From: Muribaculaceae bacterium | GTDB lineage: Bacteria > Bacteroidota > Bacteroidia > Bacteroidales > Muribaculaceae | NCBI GenBank assembly: GCA_017621845.1 | Contig: JAGASI010000011.1 | Location: 62,001-126,000, forward strand | DNA: 64,000 bases | Direction of reading: 5' to 3' | Part shown: one piece after another, positions 25,441 through 34,681 of the stretch | Layout of the letters: each line of letters opens with the position of its first letter | How positions within the stretch are numbered: the stretch's first letter is position 1 | Notes under the pieces: model-generated | The model's database searches: none | The model's input: only the letters and a program-made list of their open reading frames with translations | What the model was told of the DNA's origin: nothing | Translations under genes and position numbers: made by a program

Positions 25441-27265
25441 CTTCTATAAACTGAATTTCCCAACGGCCGGTCTTATTTGAGCCTACACGCTGAGTATTAA
25501 CATAATGTTTCATTTTTTCTCGCTGATAGCGAACAGCACTGACCTTCATGCCTATTACCTCAGCCAGTTCATTCATAGCCATTGTAGGATTTAAAAACAT
25601 GGCTATTAGAATTTTCTTCTGGTCATCTGTTAAATTCACATCGTTCTCTATGAGTGTTCTTATCTGCGAATTTATTTGCGAATTTATCTGCGAATCAGTT
25701 GCTTCTTGATTGGATTCCAGCACTTTTGCATCTGCCTTTATCTGCGAATTTATCTGCGAAACGAACTCGGGATTGGGCTCGTATGTAGTCCAACGTCCAT
25801 TGGGAGTCGAAATCAAGAAGCCTTGTGATGTTAATCCGGAAAGCAGACGATTGACCTCCCAACTGTTTTTCCCTGTATATTGCTGTAACTTGGCATTCGT
25901 ATTGGCATAGCCTCCGACAATAAGAGCAAGTGCTTCCTTTTCCTCAGAGGTGCACCGGTCAAAACTTCCGCCATACAAATCATGCAGTTGATCAAGAAGT
26001 GACGGGGCGAACAAAGAAACAAGTTTCAATGTCAGCCAGACTTCATGGACCTCATTTTCTTCATGCAAATCAGGAGTTATCCATGATTCGGAAGCCCAGG
26101 CACTTAAGATTTTCTGAAATCCGGAACCGATATTGTCACCGTACCCTACCATCCTGAACATACGTTGCATGGTTTGGTTTCGGGCATGTGTAAACTCACC
26201 TTGATATATTTTGTCTCTGCTGATACGGAGATTCCCGGGATTACGCATGATGATTTGTTCCGTCTGACGTTCGATGCGTAGGACACCGTTTGCCTCAAAA
26301 TCACAGTGTATCACTGAGTTTACCGTTCCTTCCATTACTGCATCTTTCAAGCTTTCATCATCAGCGCGTTCTCCGCCTATAAGCCTTCCGGCTTTAGGAA
26401 GCGTCACAAAAAGTCTCCGCAACGTCAATGTGACAAAATTGAAGAGATTATGCTCCCAGGTACCGTCGTCAGTAAGGCGGTCATTCCATTTTTCACTGCT
26501 GCCGGGCGTTATACCGCTTCGGTCAAGATAATCAACTCTAAACTGCGGGAAAACTTCACGAATAGACAATCCCTTGCCAAACATAAGAAGCCCGGCCTTT
26601 GTCAGACCTTCTTTACCGGTTCGACGGTTTTTGGAATATCCACCCATCTGTTGCAGGAACTGCTTATTGTCAAGGTGACCGTAAACATGATTTCTGTACC
26701 GCGAGTCAAATCGAGCTCGATAAGCATTTAGCGTGTCTGGGTCTATATCATCCATGCCATAGTGTTCCACTATCTCTGAATCAAGGTCATCGGCACTGTT
26801 TCGTGTCAACATGGCCAATTCTTCCTTGTTTACATGGCGGTCGCCTTCATGACTGCGCTTATAAGTGCCGTCGCGCATATTGTCATTGATATAGACTGGT
26901 TTCCGATGATAATCGGCTTCCGGGACTGTAATGCAAATCACATCTTTGCCATCGATGGAAATCGGGCGCACATCGCTATCAACCAGAATATTTGCACTGA
27001 CTTTCTTGGGATCTTCCAGTTGATTGAAAAAATCAGTGATGATCTTGAAGCTATCCTCAACGCCGGTAATCTCAAAACGTTCCGGAAGAGGTTTATCCTT
27101 GTGTTCGGTAATTCCTAACAGTATGATGCCGCCATGAGTATTCGCGAAAGCTGAATATGATTCCCATACGGACGAGGGAACCTTCTTGCGGGACTCTTTT
27201 ATCTCCAAGGTTGAATTCTCACCTAAGAGAATCATCTCTTTTATTTTTTCTGCTGTAATTTTCAT
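25412..27265 (-). CDS. AlbA_2/Schlafen-type ATP-binding protein with tetrapeptide-repeat tail
   Basis: A 617-residue protein. Residues 1-150 are an AlbA_2 (Schlafen-like) domain: ENSTLEIKESRKKVPSSVW, SAFANTHGGIILLGI and RKPVYI. About 170-420 is the HATPase_4/RecG-like region (GTVNSVIHCDFEANG ... MRNPGNLR ... YGDNIGSGFQKIL). About 440-500 is a winged helix. A tail has two SQINSQI blocks, then a second HTH (MAMNELAEVIGMKVSAVRYQREKMK). Proteins of this type act as transcription regulators or RNA-directed effectors, and some Schlafen homologues cleave RNA. Its stop lies 29 nt inside the kinase gene. As I recall the MADS gene set it is not a standard member, so it may replace or supplement one. 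Confidence 0.74.
   Translation of the reverse strand: MKITAEKIKEMILLGENSTLEIKESRKKVPSSVWESYSAFANTHGGIILLGITEHKDKPLPERFEITGVEDSFKIITDFFNQLEDPKKVSANILVDSDVRPISIDGKDVICITVPEADYHRKPVYINDNMRDGTYKRSHEGDRHVNKEELAMLTRNSADDLDSEIVEHYGMDDIDPDTLNAYRARFDSRYRNHVYGHLDNKQFLQQMGGYSKNRRTGKEGLTKAGLLMFGKGLSIREVFPQFRVDYLDRSGITPGSSEKWNDRLTDDGTWEHNLFNFVTLTLRRLFVTLPKAGRLIGGERADDESLKDAVMEGTVNSVIHCDFEANGVLRIERQTEQIIMRNPGNLRISRDKIYQGEFTHARNQTMQRMFRMVGYGDNIGSGFQKILSAWASESWITPDLHEENEVHEVWLTLKLVSLFAPSLLDQLHDLYGGSFDRCTSEEKEALALIVGGYANTNAKLQQYTGKNSWEVNRLLSGLTSQGFLISTPNGRWTTYEPNPEFVSQINSQIKADAKVLESNQEATDSQINSQINSQIRTLIENDVNLTDDQKKILIAMFLNPTMAMNELAEVIGMKVSAVRYQREKMKHYVNTQRVGSNKTGRWEIQFIEDGTDKTSPA
25661..25760 (-). repeat. 12-bp in-frame repeats encoding SQINSQI
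   Basis: The core unit AATTCGCAGATA (minus strand) recurs three times at 25661-25696 and twice at 25739-25760, each repeat giving Asn-Ser-Gln-Ile. Units are almost identical, so copy number can change in steps of four codons without a frameshift. Confidence 0.8.
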
Positions 27266-27276
27266 ACTTTCACAAA

Positions 27277-28632
27277 TTACTTACTCCATTTTTCGATTTC
27301 AGCCTCGACGAGAGAAATTGCTTCAAGCTCAAGTATTTTCGCCTTATATACTGATTCTGTATATTTCCTTACTTTCTCCACAATTTCATCAAAATACTCA
27401 CCAAGCATTGGTACGGGTATATCTGCAACATGGAACGATTCAAGATGTTGAATAACTGATCCGTATTTGAAATGATTGACAAGTTCTTTGCCTATGGGCG
27501 AAGAAAGAAATCCAAATAAATATAATTGGGTCTTATAGTCCTTAGGGACAATTCTTATCAAATCGTGCGTGTATATAAATGGTTCCAGTTGTTTATCTAC
27601 GAATACCACGTCTCCAACTGAGCCGCTACACGTCATTAGAATCCAGCCTTCTTTTACAAATAACTCATCCTTCTTGGAAGCTTGCCTATAGGAGATATAC
27701 TTGGAAGCCGTTGGTATGGCTTTCAGAATATCGGCACCCATCAGAAAGGGATGTCCATTTTCAACGTATTCACGTTTAAATATATTCTGTGTAAAAATAT
27801 TAGCTGTTAATTCTTGTACGGTCTTATAATCAAATGCTTCTGCAATGGTATCCAAAAAGGCTTTCGCTTTTTCAGTATATATGGCGCCTTCAAATCTCTT
27901 ACCTTTTAAGGATGTTATTTCTTTAATATTTATAGAATGAGATATAGGCTTTATCTTAATTGAAATTTCTTCGGCAAATCGAGTATGGACCGCTTTCAAA
28001 GCCTCTGAGGCTACTTCACGTAATCGAGATGATTCTTGAATCTTCTTATCAGCCTCAGAGACAAGATCATCTGATAAAAACGGGATTTGTATCTGACCAG
28101 CTTGTGTAGCATTGATATGTTTAACAACGCCTCCAAACTGAGATTGTGTAATCTGATAATAGCCGTATTTACTGCTTAAAAAGGCATAAACATAACCTCC
28201 GGGCAGTTCATCCTCGTTGGGAATTATGCGAATAAGATCATGGGTAGCGATTTTTCCGGCATAATTGCCATTTGTATAGGATGTATTGCCTAACGTGCCT
28301 GAGCATGTCACAAGAATCCATCCCTTTTCGAGGACAAGATAAGGCATTTCAACGGCTTGTCTTTTAGCAAGGAACTGCCCTGTGTCAAGATTTGCCAATA
28401 CCGTATCTGAGGCCGCAAGATATGGAACACCATGCTGTTTGTCCTTTACCCAGATGCGAGAAAAGATATTCCCAAGGAATATTCTTTCCGTAACAGATGA
28501 AAGAGGCTTAACTTCATAAGGCAACTCCGCAAGAGTTTCTCGTACTTTAACGCCCTCGCTCAGATGAAGCGAAGGGTCAAAACGGAATTCCATTGCGGGT
28601 ATTTGCTTGATATTTACAGTGGCCGATTTCAT
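27277..28632 (-). CDS. mad5: Type I restriction specificity (S) subunit, MAD5-like
   Basis: The 451-residue protein shows the duplicated HsdS layout. Each half has a target-recognition domain with the same landmarks: PYLAASDTV...WILVTCSGTLGN...THDLIRIIP (about residues 70-145) and PFLMGADIL...WILMTCSGSVGD...THDLIRIVP (about 290-375). Each is followed by a helical spacer (VSEADKKIQESSRLREVASEAL and EKVRKYTESVYKAKILELEAI). It directs the methylase to a bipartite DNA site. Its ATG overlaps the methylase stop by 4 nt. No HsdR is present, which fits a methylation-based system that uses other effectors. Confidence 0.85.
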   Translation of the reverse strand: MKSATVNIKQIPAMEFRFDPSLHLSEGVKVRETLAELPYEVKPLSSVTERIFLGNIFSRIWVKDKQHGVPYLAASDTVLANLDTGQFLAKRQAVEMPYLVLEKGWILVTCSGTLGNTSYTNGNYAGKIATHDLIRIIPNEDELPGGYVYAFLSSKYGYYQITQSQFGGVVKHINATQAGQIQIPFLSDDLVSEADKKIQESSRLREVASEALKAVHTRFAEEISIKIKPISHSINIKEITSLKGKRFEGAIYTEKAKAFLDTIAEAFDYKTVQELTANIFTQNIFKREYVENGHPFLMGADILKAIPTASKYISYRQASKKDELFVKEGWILMTCSGSVGDVVFVDKQLEPFIYTHDLIRIVPKDYKTQLYLFGFLSSPIGKELVNHFKYGSVIQHLESFHVADIPVPMLGEYFDEIVEKVRKYTESVYKAKILELEAISLVEAEIEKWSK

Positions 28633-30653
28633 TTGTGTTCCTCCTTAAACTGAGTATAAGCCTCCGACACCTTGGGCAGGTCGTCGTCGATTTCTTTCAA
28701 ACGCTCAATTCGGGATCGGACAAGTTCCTCGCCGTTTGAATCCACCACGAGCCATTGCTTCATCTTATCAAAGAGAAGTTCTGCGCCATCGTCATCACGC
28801 TTATAGATAGGCACACCGCGACGGTCTTTGCCAACCTTCTCTACAATTGCCATAAAGACATCGTAGTCTTCCTTGGTGTAGTCAAGGTTCTCTTCCGCCT
28901 CAGTCTTCTTCTGCAAGAACAGAAGAGATGCCTGCACACCTACTTGTGGCAGGAAAGTCTCTACCGGGAGGTCAACAGATGCAAGGAGTTTGAAATGCTT
29001 AAGAATCCAAATTCGTACCGACTCTGTGTTCGGATTGCCAAGAATACCGTCAGGCAACACGATCGCCATCTTGCCGCCCGGTTTGAGGAAGTTATAGCAA
29101 GCCTCGATGAACAGGACTTCAGGGGCTTTGCTGTTCAACGCATATTTACGTGCAATCTCAGCATCTACTTCAACCTTTGCACCAAAGGGAGGATTGGTGA
29201 ATATCATGTCGAAACGCCCCTGGGCATTGTTATCAGCTTTCTCAAACGGGAAGTTACGGTCCTTGCTCTGAGAGATACTATCCAATACGACGGGGGCAAT
29301 CTTCGCCACATCCTCCTTTGCGCCGTCAGGATAATCAAGCGAGTTTATGTTGAAGATGTTGCTATGTCCGTCGCCTGCCATCACCATGTTCATGCGGGCT
29401 GCCTTTTTCAAGTCGGGGTCGAAATCGAATCCGAACACCATCTTTTCAGCATACTTACGCACACGCTCACTGACCTCAGGAGTGTTAAACTTCGCTTCCA
29501 AGCGTACGCCACTTAGATCAGGGAACATTTCCTGAGCAATTTTGCGGCGGACATGGTCGAGCACCATTACAAGGAAGCCACCGGAACCACACGCCGGGTC
29601 AAGAACACGTGTATCCTCATCGGGATCCAGCATGTCGACCATGCATCTGATGACATTGCGGGGCGTAAAGAACTGACCGGCCTCCTGCTTGAGGGTGTTG
29701 CTTACAATCGTTTCGTAAGCGGTTCCCTTGACATCGACAGTCGCTTCAAGGAAGGAATATTTTGCAAGTTCGCTTGCCACGAAAGCCAAAGCACGGTCGG
29801 AGAGCATAATCTGCTCAGATCCGTCGAACACATCCTTGAACACCTGACTTTCCTGGAGTTCGTTGAATAAGCCTTTGATACGGATTGCGACCTCACGTTG
29901 ACCCTCTTCGGTAAATCGCTCCTTGGCGCCGACCCAGAAACGTCGGCGATAGCTTATGCCGTCCGCCGCATCCTGAATCTTACGTTTTTCATCGTAGAGC
30001 TTGCAGAAAATAAGATTGAGAAGCTCCCAAAAAGCGGTTTTCTTCATTCCCTCATTGCCGTATATATAATTGTGGCAACGCTTGAAGGTCTGTATAAGTG
30101 ATTCGTTAGCAGGCTTACGGGGTACGCCTCTTTCGCCTTGTTCAAGCAATTCCTCCAATGTCTGACCCTTAATCGGGAAATCGGCGATGTCTTCAACATC
30201 TACCTGTCCGAAGCGGTCTTCATCGGAATAAAGGAAGAGTTCGTCACCTCCGTTTGTCCAGCAGGCAAAGCGACAATCTGTATTGAATAATATTGGTGAA
30301 AGAGTAGCGTAAGCTCCGGCTTTTTTATCTTCCGGCTTGACTTTAGAATCTTTCGCTACAATGATAAAGCGAATGAGATTCTCAGGCTCATGGGGCATAT
30401 TTTCATCGAAGATTGCCAAATCAACTTTCTGGGTCTTTGAATTGCCAGTTTCGGAATCTGTGTATTTAACCTTATAGTCACGCTCCATATCGGAGGCGGC
30501 AAAACCATATTCCTCAATCATCTTACCAATCATATACTGGAGGGTCTGCTCCTTATCGGAGACCTTGACCACCTTATTGGTAAGCATACAAACAATCTCA
30601 TTCTCGGCCAGAACGACGCCTTCGTTATTGTTGTTATCTGTATTTTCTGCCAT
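28629..30653 (-). CDS. mad2: N6-adenine DNA methyltransferase (HsdM/MAD2-like)
   Basis: The 674-residue HsdM-type protein has an N-terminal type-I-R-like/HsdM_N region (YKVKYTDSETGNSKTQKVDL, about residues 60-80), then the gamma-class methylase core: motif I VLDPACGSGGFLV (about residue 350) and motif IV IFTNPPFGAK (about 484, NPPF for adenine). It also has QEAGQFFTPRNVI, the FTPR motif typical of HsdM. It transfers a methyl group from S-adenosylmethionine to adenine N6 at sites chosen by the adjacent S subunit, marking self DNA. It is the second gene of the run, 20 nt after the HTH gene. Confidence 0.87.
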   Translation of the reverse strand: MAENTDNNNNEGVVLAENEIVCMLTNKVVKVSDKEQTLQYMIGKMIEEYGFAASDMERDYKVKYTDSETGNSKTQKVDLAIFDENMPHEPENLIRFIIVAKDSKVKPEDKKAGAYATLSPILFNTDCRFACWTNGGDELFLYSDEDRFGQVDVEDIADFPIKGQTLEELLEQGERGVPRKPANESLIQTFKRCHNYIYGNEGMKKTAFWELLNLIFCKLYDEKRKIQDAADGISYRRRFWVGAKERFTEEGQREVAIRIKGLFNELQESQVFKDVFDGSEQIMLSDRALAFVASELAKYSFLEATVDVKGTAYETIVSNTLKQEAGQFFTPRNVIRCMVDMLDPDEDTRVLDPACGSGGFLVMVLDHVRRKIAQEMFPDLSGVRLEAKFNTPEVSERVRKYAEKMVFGFDFDPDLKKAARMNMVMAGDGHSNIFNINSLDYPDGAKEDVAKIAPVVLDSISQSKDRNFPFEKADNNAQGRFDMIFTNPPFGAKVEVDAEIARKYALNSKAPEVLFIEACYNFLKPGGKMAIVLPDGILGNPNTESVRIWILKHFKLLASVDLPVETFLPQVGVQASLLFLQKKTEAEENLDYTKEDYDVFMAIVEKVGKDRRGVPIYKRDDDGAELLFDKMKQWLVVDSNGEELVRSRIERLKEIDDDLPKVSEAYTQFKEEHK

Positions 30654-30673
30654 GGTGATAAGATTGTGAGGCG

Positions 30674-30904
30674 TTATTTCCTATAGATGACGTAATTATC
30701 ATCCTTAGTTGAATTCAATAAGTCTTTAATGTCAATATCAAGTAGATTGGCAATCTCCCTAAGTGTCTCCAAGCCGGGTTGTGCGGTATTGGTACACCAT
30801 TTAGAGACAGTAGCAGGGTCTTTACCAAGCTGTTGTGCCAACCACTTATTAGTCCTTTTCTTCTCTGCGAGAACTACTTTCAGACGGTTCAAATCGTTTT
30901 CCAT
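30674..30904 (-). CDS. XRE-type helix-turn-helix regulator
   Basis: The 76-residue protein starts at ATG 30902-30904; the longer open frame upstream crosses the promoter. Residues about 4-60 form a classic HTH_3: LKVVLAEKKRTNKWLAQQLGKDPATVSKWCTNT, then LETLREIANLLDIDIKDLL. It is first in the defence operon and sits against the divergent promoter region, so it is the natural repressor of one or both operons (inference). MAD1 is, as I recall, an HTH protein in the same position. Confidence 0.82.
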   Translation of the reverse strand: MENDLNRLKVVLAEKKRTNKWLAQQLGKDPATVSKWCTNTAQPGLETLREIANLLDIDIKDLLNSTKDDNYVIYRK

Positions 30905-30927
30905 TGGGGCTATAATTGAATTTGACG

Positions 30928-30935
30928 CAAATATA
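30928..30935 (-). promoter_or_regulatory. Bacteroidetes -7 element for the minus-strand defence operon
   Basis: On the minus strand TATATTTG matches TAnnTTTG. It lies 24 nt upstream of the HTH ATG, giving a short leader. No clean -33 TTTG was picked out. Confidence 0.5.
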
Positions 30936-30979
30936 GTGATAAATTTTGGATAACACATGATTTTTTGGAGAAAATTGAT

Positions 30980-30987
30980 TATCTTTG
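30980..30987 (+). promoter_or_regulatory. Bacteroidetes -7 element for the plus-strand operon
   Basis: TATCTTTG matches TAnnTTTG, 67 nt before the ATG at 31055. It diverges from the minus-strand element 45 nt away, so one operator near the HTH gene could control both operons. Confidence 0.55.
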
Positions 30988-31054
30988 CGTCCAAATCCTC
31001 CCTCCGACTCCAAGTGGACGCCGAGCAACCCTGGATTATTCGAGCCATCACATT

Positions 31055-34000
31055 ATGCAAGAACCGTTAATTCCTTCAGAGGTTGAAAAAGATTCCCCGG
31101 CTTATATCTCGGTTAAAGAACTTAAAGAGATTCTTCTTCACGCCAACTCAGAAGAGGGCCATGGCGTTAGGAATATAGCTCTGACCGGACCTTTTGGCTC
31201 TGGAAAAAGCTCTATATTGCTGACAGTACAAAAGGAGTTTGCAGAGGAAGCAAAGAATTCGACAAAAGAAGTTCTCTCGTTTCTCCCTATTTCATTGGCA
31301 ACCCTTAAGAGTCCAAAAGATTCAAAGAACGCAGAAGATAACAACACACAAGAAAAAACCGAAGAAGAAGAGAACCTCAATGTTCAGGCTACCGAATCTC
31401 TTAATCGAAGAATTGAGTATAGTATACTTCAGCAGTTGGTATACAGAGAGCAAGCGGAAGATGTTCCCAATTCCAGAATTAAACGCATTCATCCCACAAA
31501 GCAAATTTCAACCAAAAAATTCTTTTGGTTACTTTTATTTGCCATAATAGCAGTATTGGTCTTGTTTGAGCCCTCGTGGTGCAGGGTTGATGCAATCTAT
31601 AACGCACTTGATTTTGGCCCCTTTAACATTATTGGCGATATTGTAGCACTATCATATTTAGTTTGGCTATGTTACAAATACGTTATTCCATCAATAGCAA
31701 AGGCATATTCAAAATACAGAGTTGACAAAATCAACCTACATGGCGCTGAAATAAAGATTCAGCAGGAAAATTCTATCTTTAATCACCATCTTGATGAGAT
31801 TTTATACTTTTTCAGTCAAACGAAATATAATGTGGTGCTGATTGAAGATTTAGATCGCTTCGGGTCTCCGGATATATTTCTAAAATTGAGAGAGTTATCA
31901 ATGTTAATAAACGAATCCAAAATTGTCGGTAGACATGTATCGTTTGTTTACGCAATTAAGGATGATATATTTAAGGATGAGGAGCGCACTAAATTTTTCG
32001 ATCAAATTGTAACGGTTATCCCATTTATCAATGCCTCAAACTCAAGAGACAAACTTAAAGAAAGACTCGGAGATGATGGAAAAGGCATTGATGATGATGC
32101 GCTAACTGACATGGCTTTCTTTATTCAGGACATGCGTATACTCATAAATATAGTAAATGAGTATTCACAGTATCTTGCTATGCTTTCGGCTACAAACTCC
32201 GGCCTTACCTTGGACAAGACCAAACTCCTTGGAATGATAGTTTATAAGAATTATTTCCCGGAGGACTTTGCCAAGCTCCATCGTCGCGATGGCAAAGTGT
32301 ATAAAGCGCTAATGCTTAGAGAGAAATTTGAGAAGGTTGCACTTAAAGAAATCGAAGTTAAGGAAACCGCCCTCAAGAATAAAATAGCCATCCGAAATGA
32401 AGTGAATGGGAAAAGCATCATTGAATTGAGGCTCGCATTGATCCACGAAGTTATAAAAAGATGGCGTGAAGATATAAACAGCTTTAGAGTAGAGAACAGC
32501 TATTATTCGCCTTTACAAATTTCTCAATCTGAGAATCTTTTTACGAAGTTTATTAACTCCGAAACAATGTATTACAATGCATTCTCATCTCTGAGTTATG
32601 GCAATCCAAACTTTAGACAAGATTATTGTACAGATTTTCAAACAAGAATTAATTCAGTTATACAGGATACTCATTTTATAACTAAGCGTAATTTGCTAAC
32701 TCGAAAGGGATTGCAAGAATTACATGAAGAAGGATTCGCATTACAACGGGAAAAAGACGCTTTGATTGGTCAGCCAATTAAATATTATTTACAGCATTAT
32801 AAAAGCTGCTTGGGGATTGAAGATTTTAAGTCTTTAGGATTATCTGATATGATGACCCGTTTCTTAACAGAAGGGTACATTGATGAGAATTACTATGATT
32901 ATATATCTTATTTCTATGAGGGAATGCTCACAGGGTCCGATAGAGAATGGGTTCTCTGCGTAAAAATGGATAGACCTATGCCATTCAATTTCCCAATTCA
33001 GCAAGTCAAGAATGTAGTGAAAGAATTGAAGTTTAGTGACTTCAATCATACTGCTATATTAAACATAAATATATTGGACTTTCTTGTTGAAAACCCAAAA
33101 GTCAAAGAGAAAAACTTATATGACAAGTTTATGTCGAATCTAAAAGATTCGGATGTAAATGTGGATTTTCTAATAGCATATTGGGAACAAGGACATAACC
33201 AAGATAAAGTTCTCTCTGAATATGTTAACTGGGACGAGGAAACGACCTGGATTGTAGCTGATGAAACATCAGATCCTCTCAAGGGAGATGAACTCAAGAT
33301 TATATGGTGTAAATATGCCTCTAAGATTCCGGATGTAACAATAGACTGGCTAAATGAGAATTTTGAGTTTATTTCCGATAACTATGAACTTATTGGATCC
33401 TCTCAAATAGAGAAGATAGTCCTGGAATGTCAATTCCAGAAATTATCATCTGCTGATGGCTCCATTTTTCAATTACTCATCGAAAATAGATCTTTTGAGA
33501 TTAACCGTAATAACATTTCTATTTTACTAAACTGGATTGGTAATAAACCGACAAAAAATTGCATTCCACTTAGCATCACAAATATTATCAATTGCGGAAA
33601 CGATAATTTTATAGAATATTTGACAGACAAGGATTCTTTAGCAGAGACTATAGGAATAATACCCGAGGGTACTCTTGAAGAACAGTCTGGCTTAATCTAT
33701 ATTTTCAATAGTGAAGATCTAACTCCGGAGATAAAACGAAATTATCTCAAACATCAGACTTCGTTGGTTGAAAATATATCTGTTATAAAAGAAGATATGA
33801 GACATATGGCTTTAGAACTTTCCCTGATCTCTCCTTCTTGGGATAACATCTTCACCTACTATTCAACAAACAAAGCAGATTCAATCTTAATAGAGTTTAT
33901 TTGCAGTCATTATACTGGAATAGCAGAGACTGAGTTTCCCAAAGATCATTCCGATAGTGGTAACTTGGCGTCAGCCCTGTTCCTTTCAGACAAATTGCCT

Positions 34001-34669
34001 ATTGACATCCACGGCTCACTAATATCTTCGACTGGGTTGAAATTCTCAACTTCAAACATATTTGCCGAATTAGATGCAGATAGGTTTAGAAATATTCTTA
34101 AAAGCAAGTCCATTAACTTTGGAGATAGCTGGATTGAGATCTTGGCTGGTTCAAATAATTTAGGTTACTATATTGAATTCTTCCATAAGGAGGTAATCCA
34201 GAATATTGATAATTATTCCCTTGAACTAACTCCTGAGGCTGCTGCATATTTAATTAATAGTGATATATTGAATAGAGACGAAAAGATAAAATTATACAGA
34301 CTCTTGCCTGAAACCATTATCGAATCGAATGTCAATCTGAAAGACTTCGGTGCATCCATAATACTTGATGATTATAAATCTCTCGGATGGGCAGCGAGTC
34401 GGATAAGAAATATACTATATCCTGGTATGAATACGGATACAGCAAGGAAACTCCGATTCTCTATAATGACATTGGATGAAAGTCTCATAGATGAAATGTT
34501 AAGAGAATTAGGTGGTGATTATGCTGATATTCTTAGTCCCACAAAGCATCCCAAATTACCCTATGACGATTTTCATGAGAAGCTGTTAAGATATTTGCAA
34601 TTAAAAGGACGCGTAAAGTCATTTCATCACAATAAAGGTATTTATAGAATCTATCCAGTAACTGAGTAA
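31055..34669 (+). CDS. Membrane-anchored YobI-like P-loop ATPase
   Basis: The 1204-residue protein is started at ATG 31055, because the longer frame begins at a TTG and runs through the promoter. Walker A TGPFGSGKS is at residues 45-52. Two hydrophobic helices (FFWLLLFAIIAVLVLF, about 158-175; IIGDIVALSYLVWLCYKYVI, about 190-210) are inserted after it. The Walker B region VVLIEDLDRFG (about 258-268) and VSFVYAIKDDIF follow. This KAP/YobI-type layout puts a membrane hairpin inside the ATPase. The 800-residue C-terminal part is helical, repeat-like and AT-rich. It may be the MAD3-type AAA ATPase of the system, but I could not confirm that. It leads the divergent operon. Confidence 0.74.
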   Translation: MQEPLIPSEVEKDSPAYISVKELKEILLHANSEEGHGVRNIALTGPFGSGKSSILLTVQKEFAEEAKNSTKEVLSFLPISLATLKSPKDSKNAEDNNTQEKTEEEENLNVQATESLNRRIEYSILQQLVYREQAEDVPNSRIKRIHPTKQISTKKFFWLLLFAIIAVLVLFEPSWCRVDAIYNALDFGPFNIIGDIVALSYLVWLCYKYVIPSIAKAYSKYRVDKINLHGAEIKIQQENSIFNHHLDEILYFFSQTKYNVVLIEDLDRFGSPDIFLKLRELSMLINESKIVGRHVSFVYAIKDDIFKDEERTKFFDQIVTVIPFINASNSRDKLKERLGDDGKGIDDDALTDMAFFIQDMRILINIVNEYSQYLAMLSATNSGLTLDKTKLLGMIVYKNYFPEDFAKLHRRDGKVYKALMLREKFEKVALKEIEVKETALKNKIAIRNEVNGKSIIELRLALIHEVIKRWREDINSFRVENSYYSPLQISQSENLFTKFINSETMYYNAFSSLSYGNPNFRQDYCTDFQTRINSVIQDTHFITKRNLLTRKGLQELHEEGFALQREKDALIGQPIKYYLQHYKSCLGIEDFKSLGLSDMMTRFLTEGYIDENYYDYISYFYEGMLTGSDREWVLCVKMDRPMPFNFPIQQVKNVVKELKFSDFNHTAILNINILDFLVENPKVKEKNLYDKFMSNLKDSDVNVDFLIAYWEQGHNQDKVLSEYVNWDEETTWIVADETSDPLKGDELKIIWCKYASKIPDVTIDWLNENFEFISDNYELIGSSQIEKIVLECQFQKLSSADGSIFQLLIENRSFEINRNNISILLNWIGNKPTKNCIPLSITNIINCGNDNFIEYLTDKDSLAETIGIIPEGTLEEQSGLIYIFNSEDLTPEIKRNYLKHQTSLVENISVIKEDMRHMALELSLISPSWDNIFTYYSTNKADSILIEFICSHYTGIAETEFPKDHSDSGNLASALFLSDKLPIDIHGSLISSTGLKFSTSNIFAELDADRFRNILKSKSINFGDSWIEILAGSNNLGYYIEFFHKEVIQNIDNYSLELTPEAAAYLINSDILNRDEKIKLYRLLPETIIESNVNLKDFGASIILDDYKSLGWAASRIRNILYPGMNTDTARKLRFSIMTLDESLIDEMLRELGGDYADILSPTKHPKLPYDDFHEKLLRYLQLKGRVKSFHHNKGIYRIYPVTE

Positions 34670-34681
34670 CAGTACAAATTC

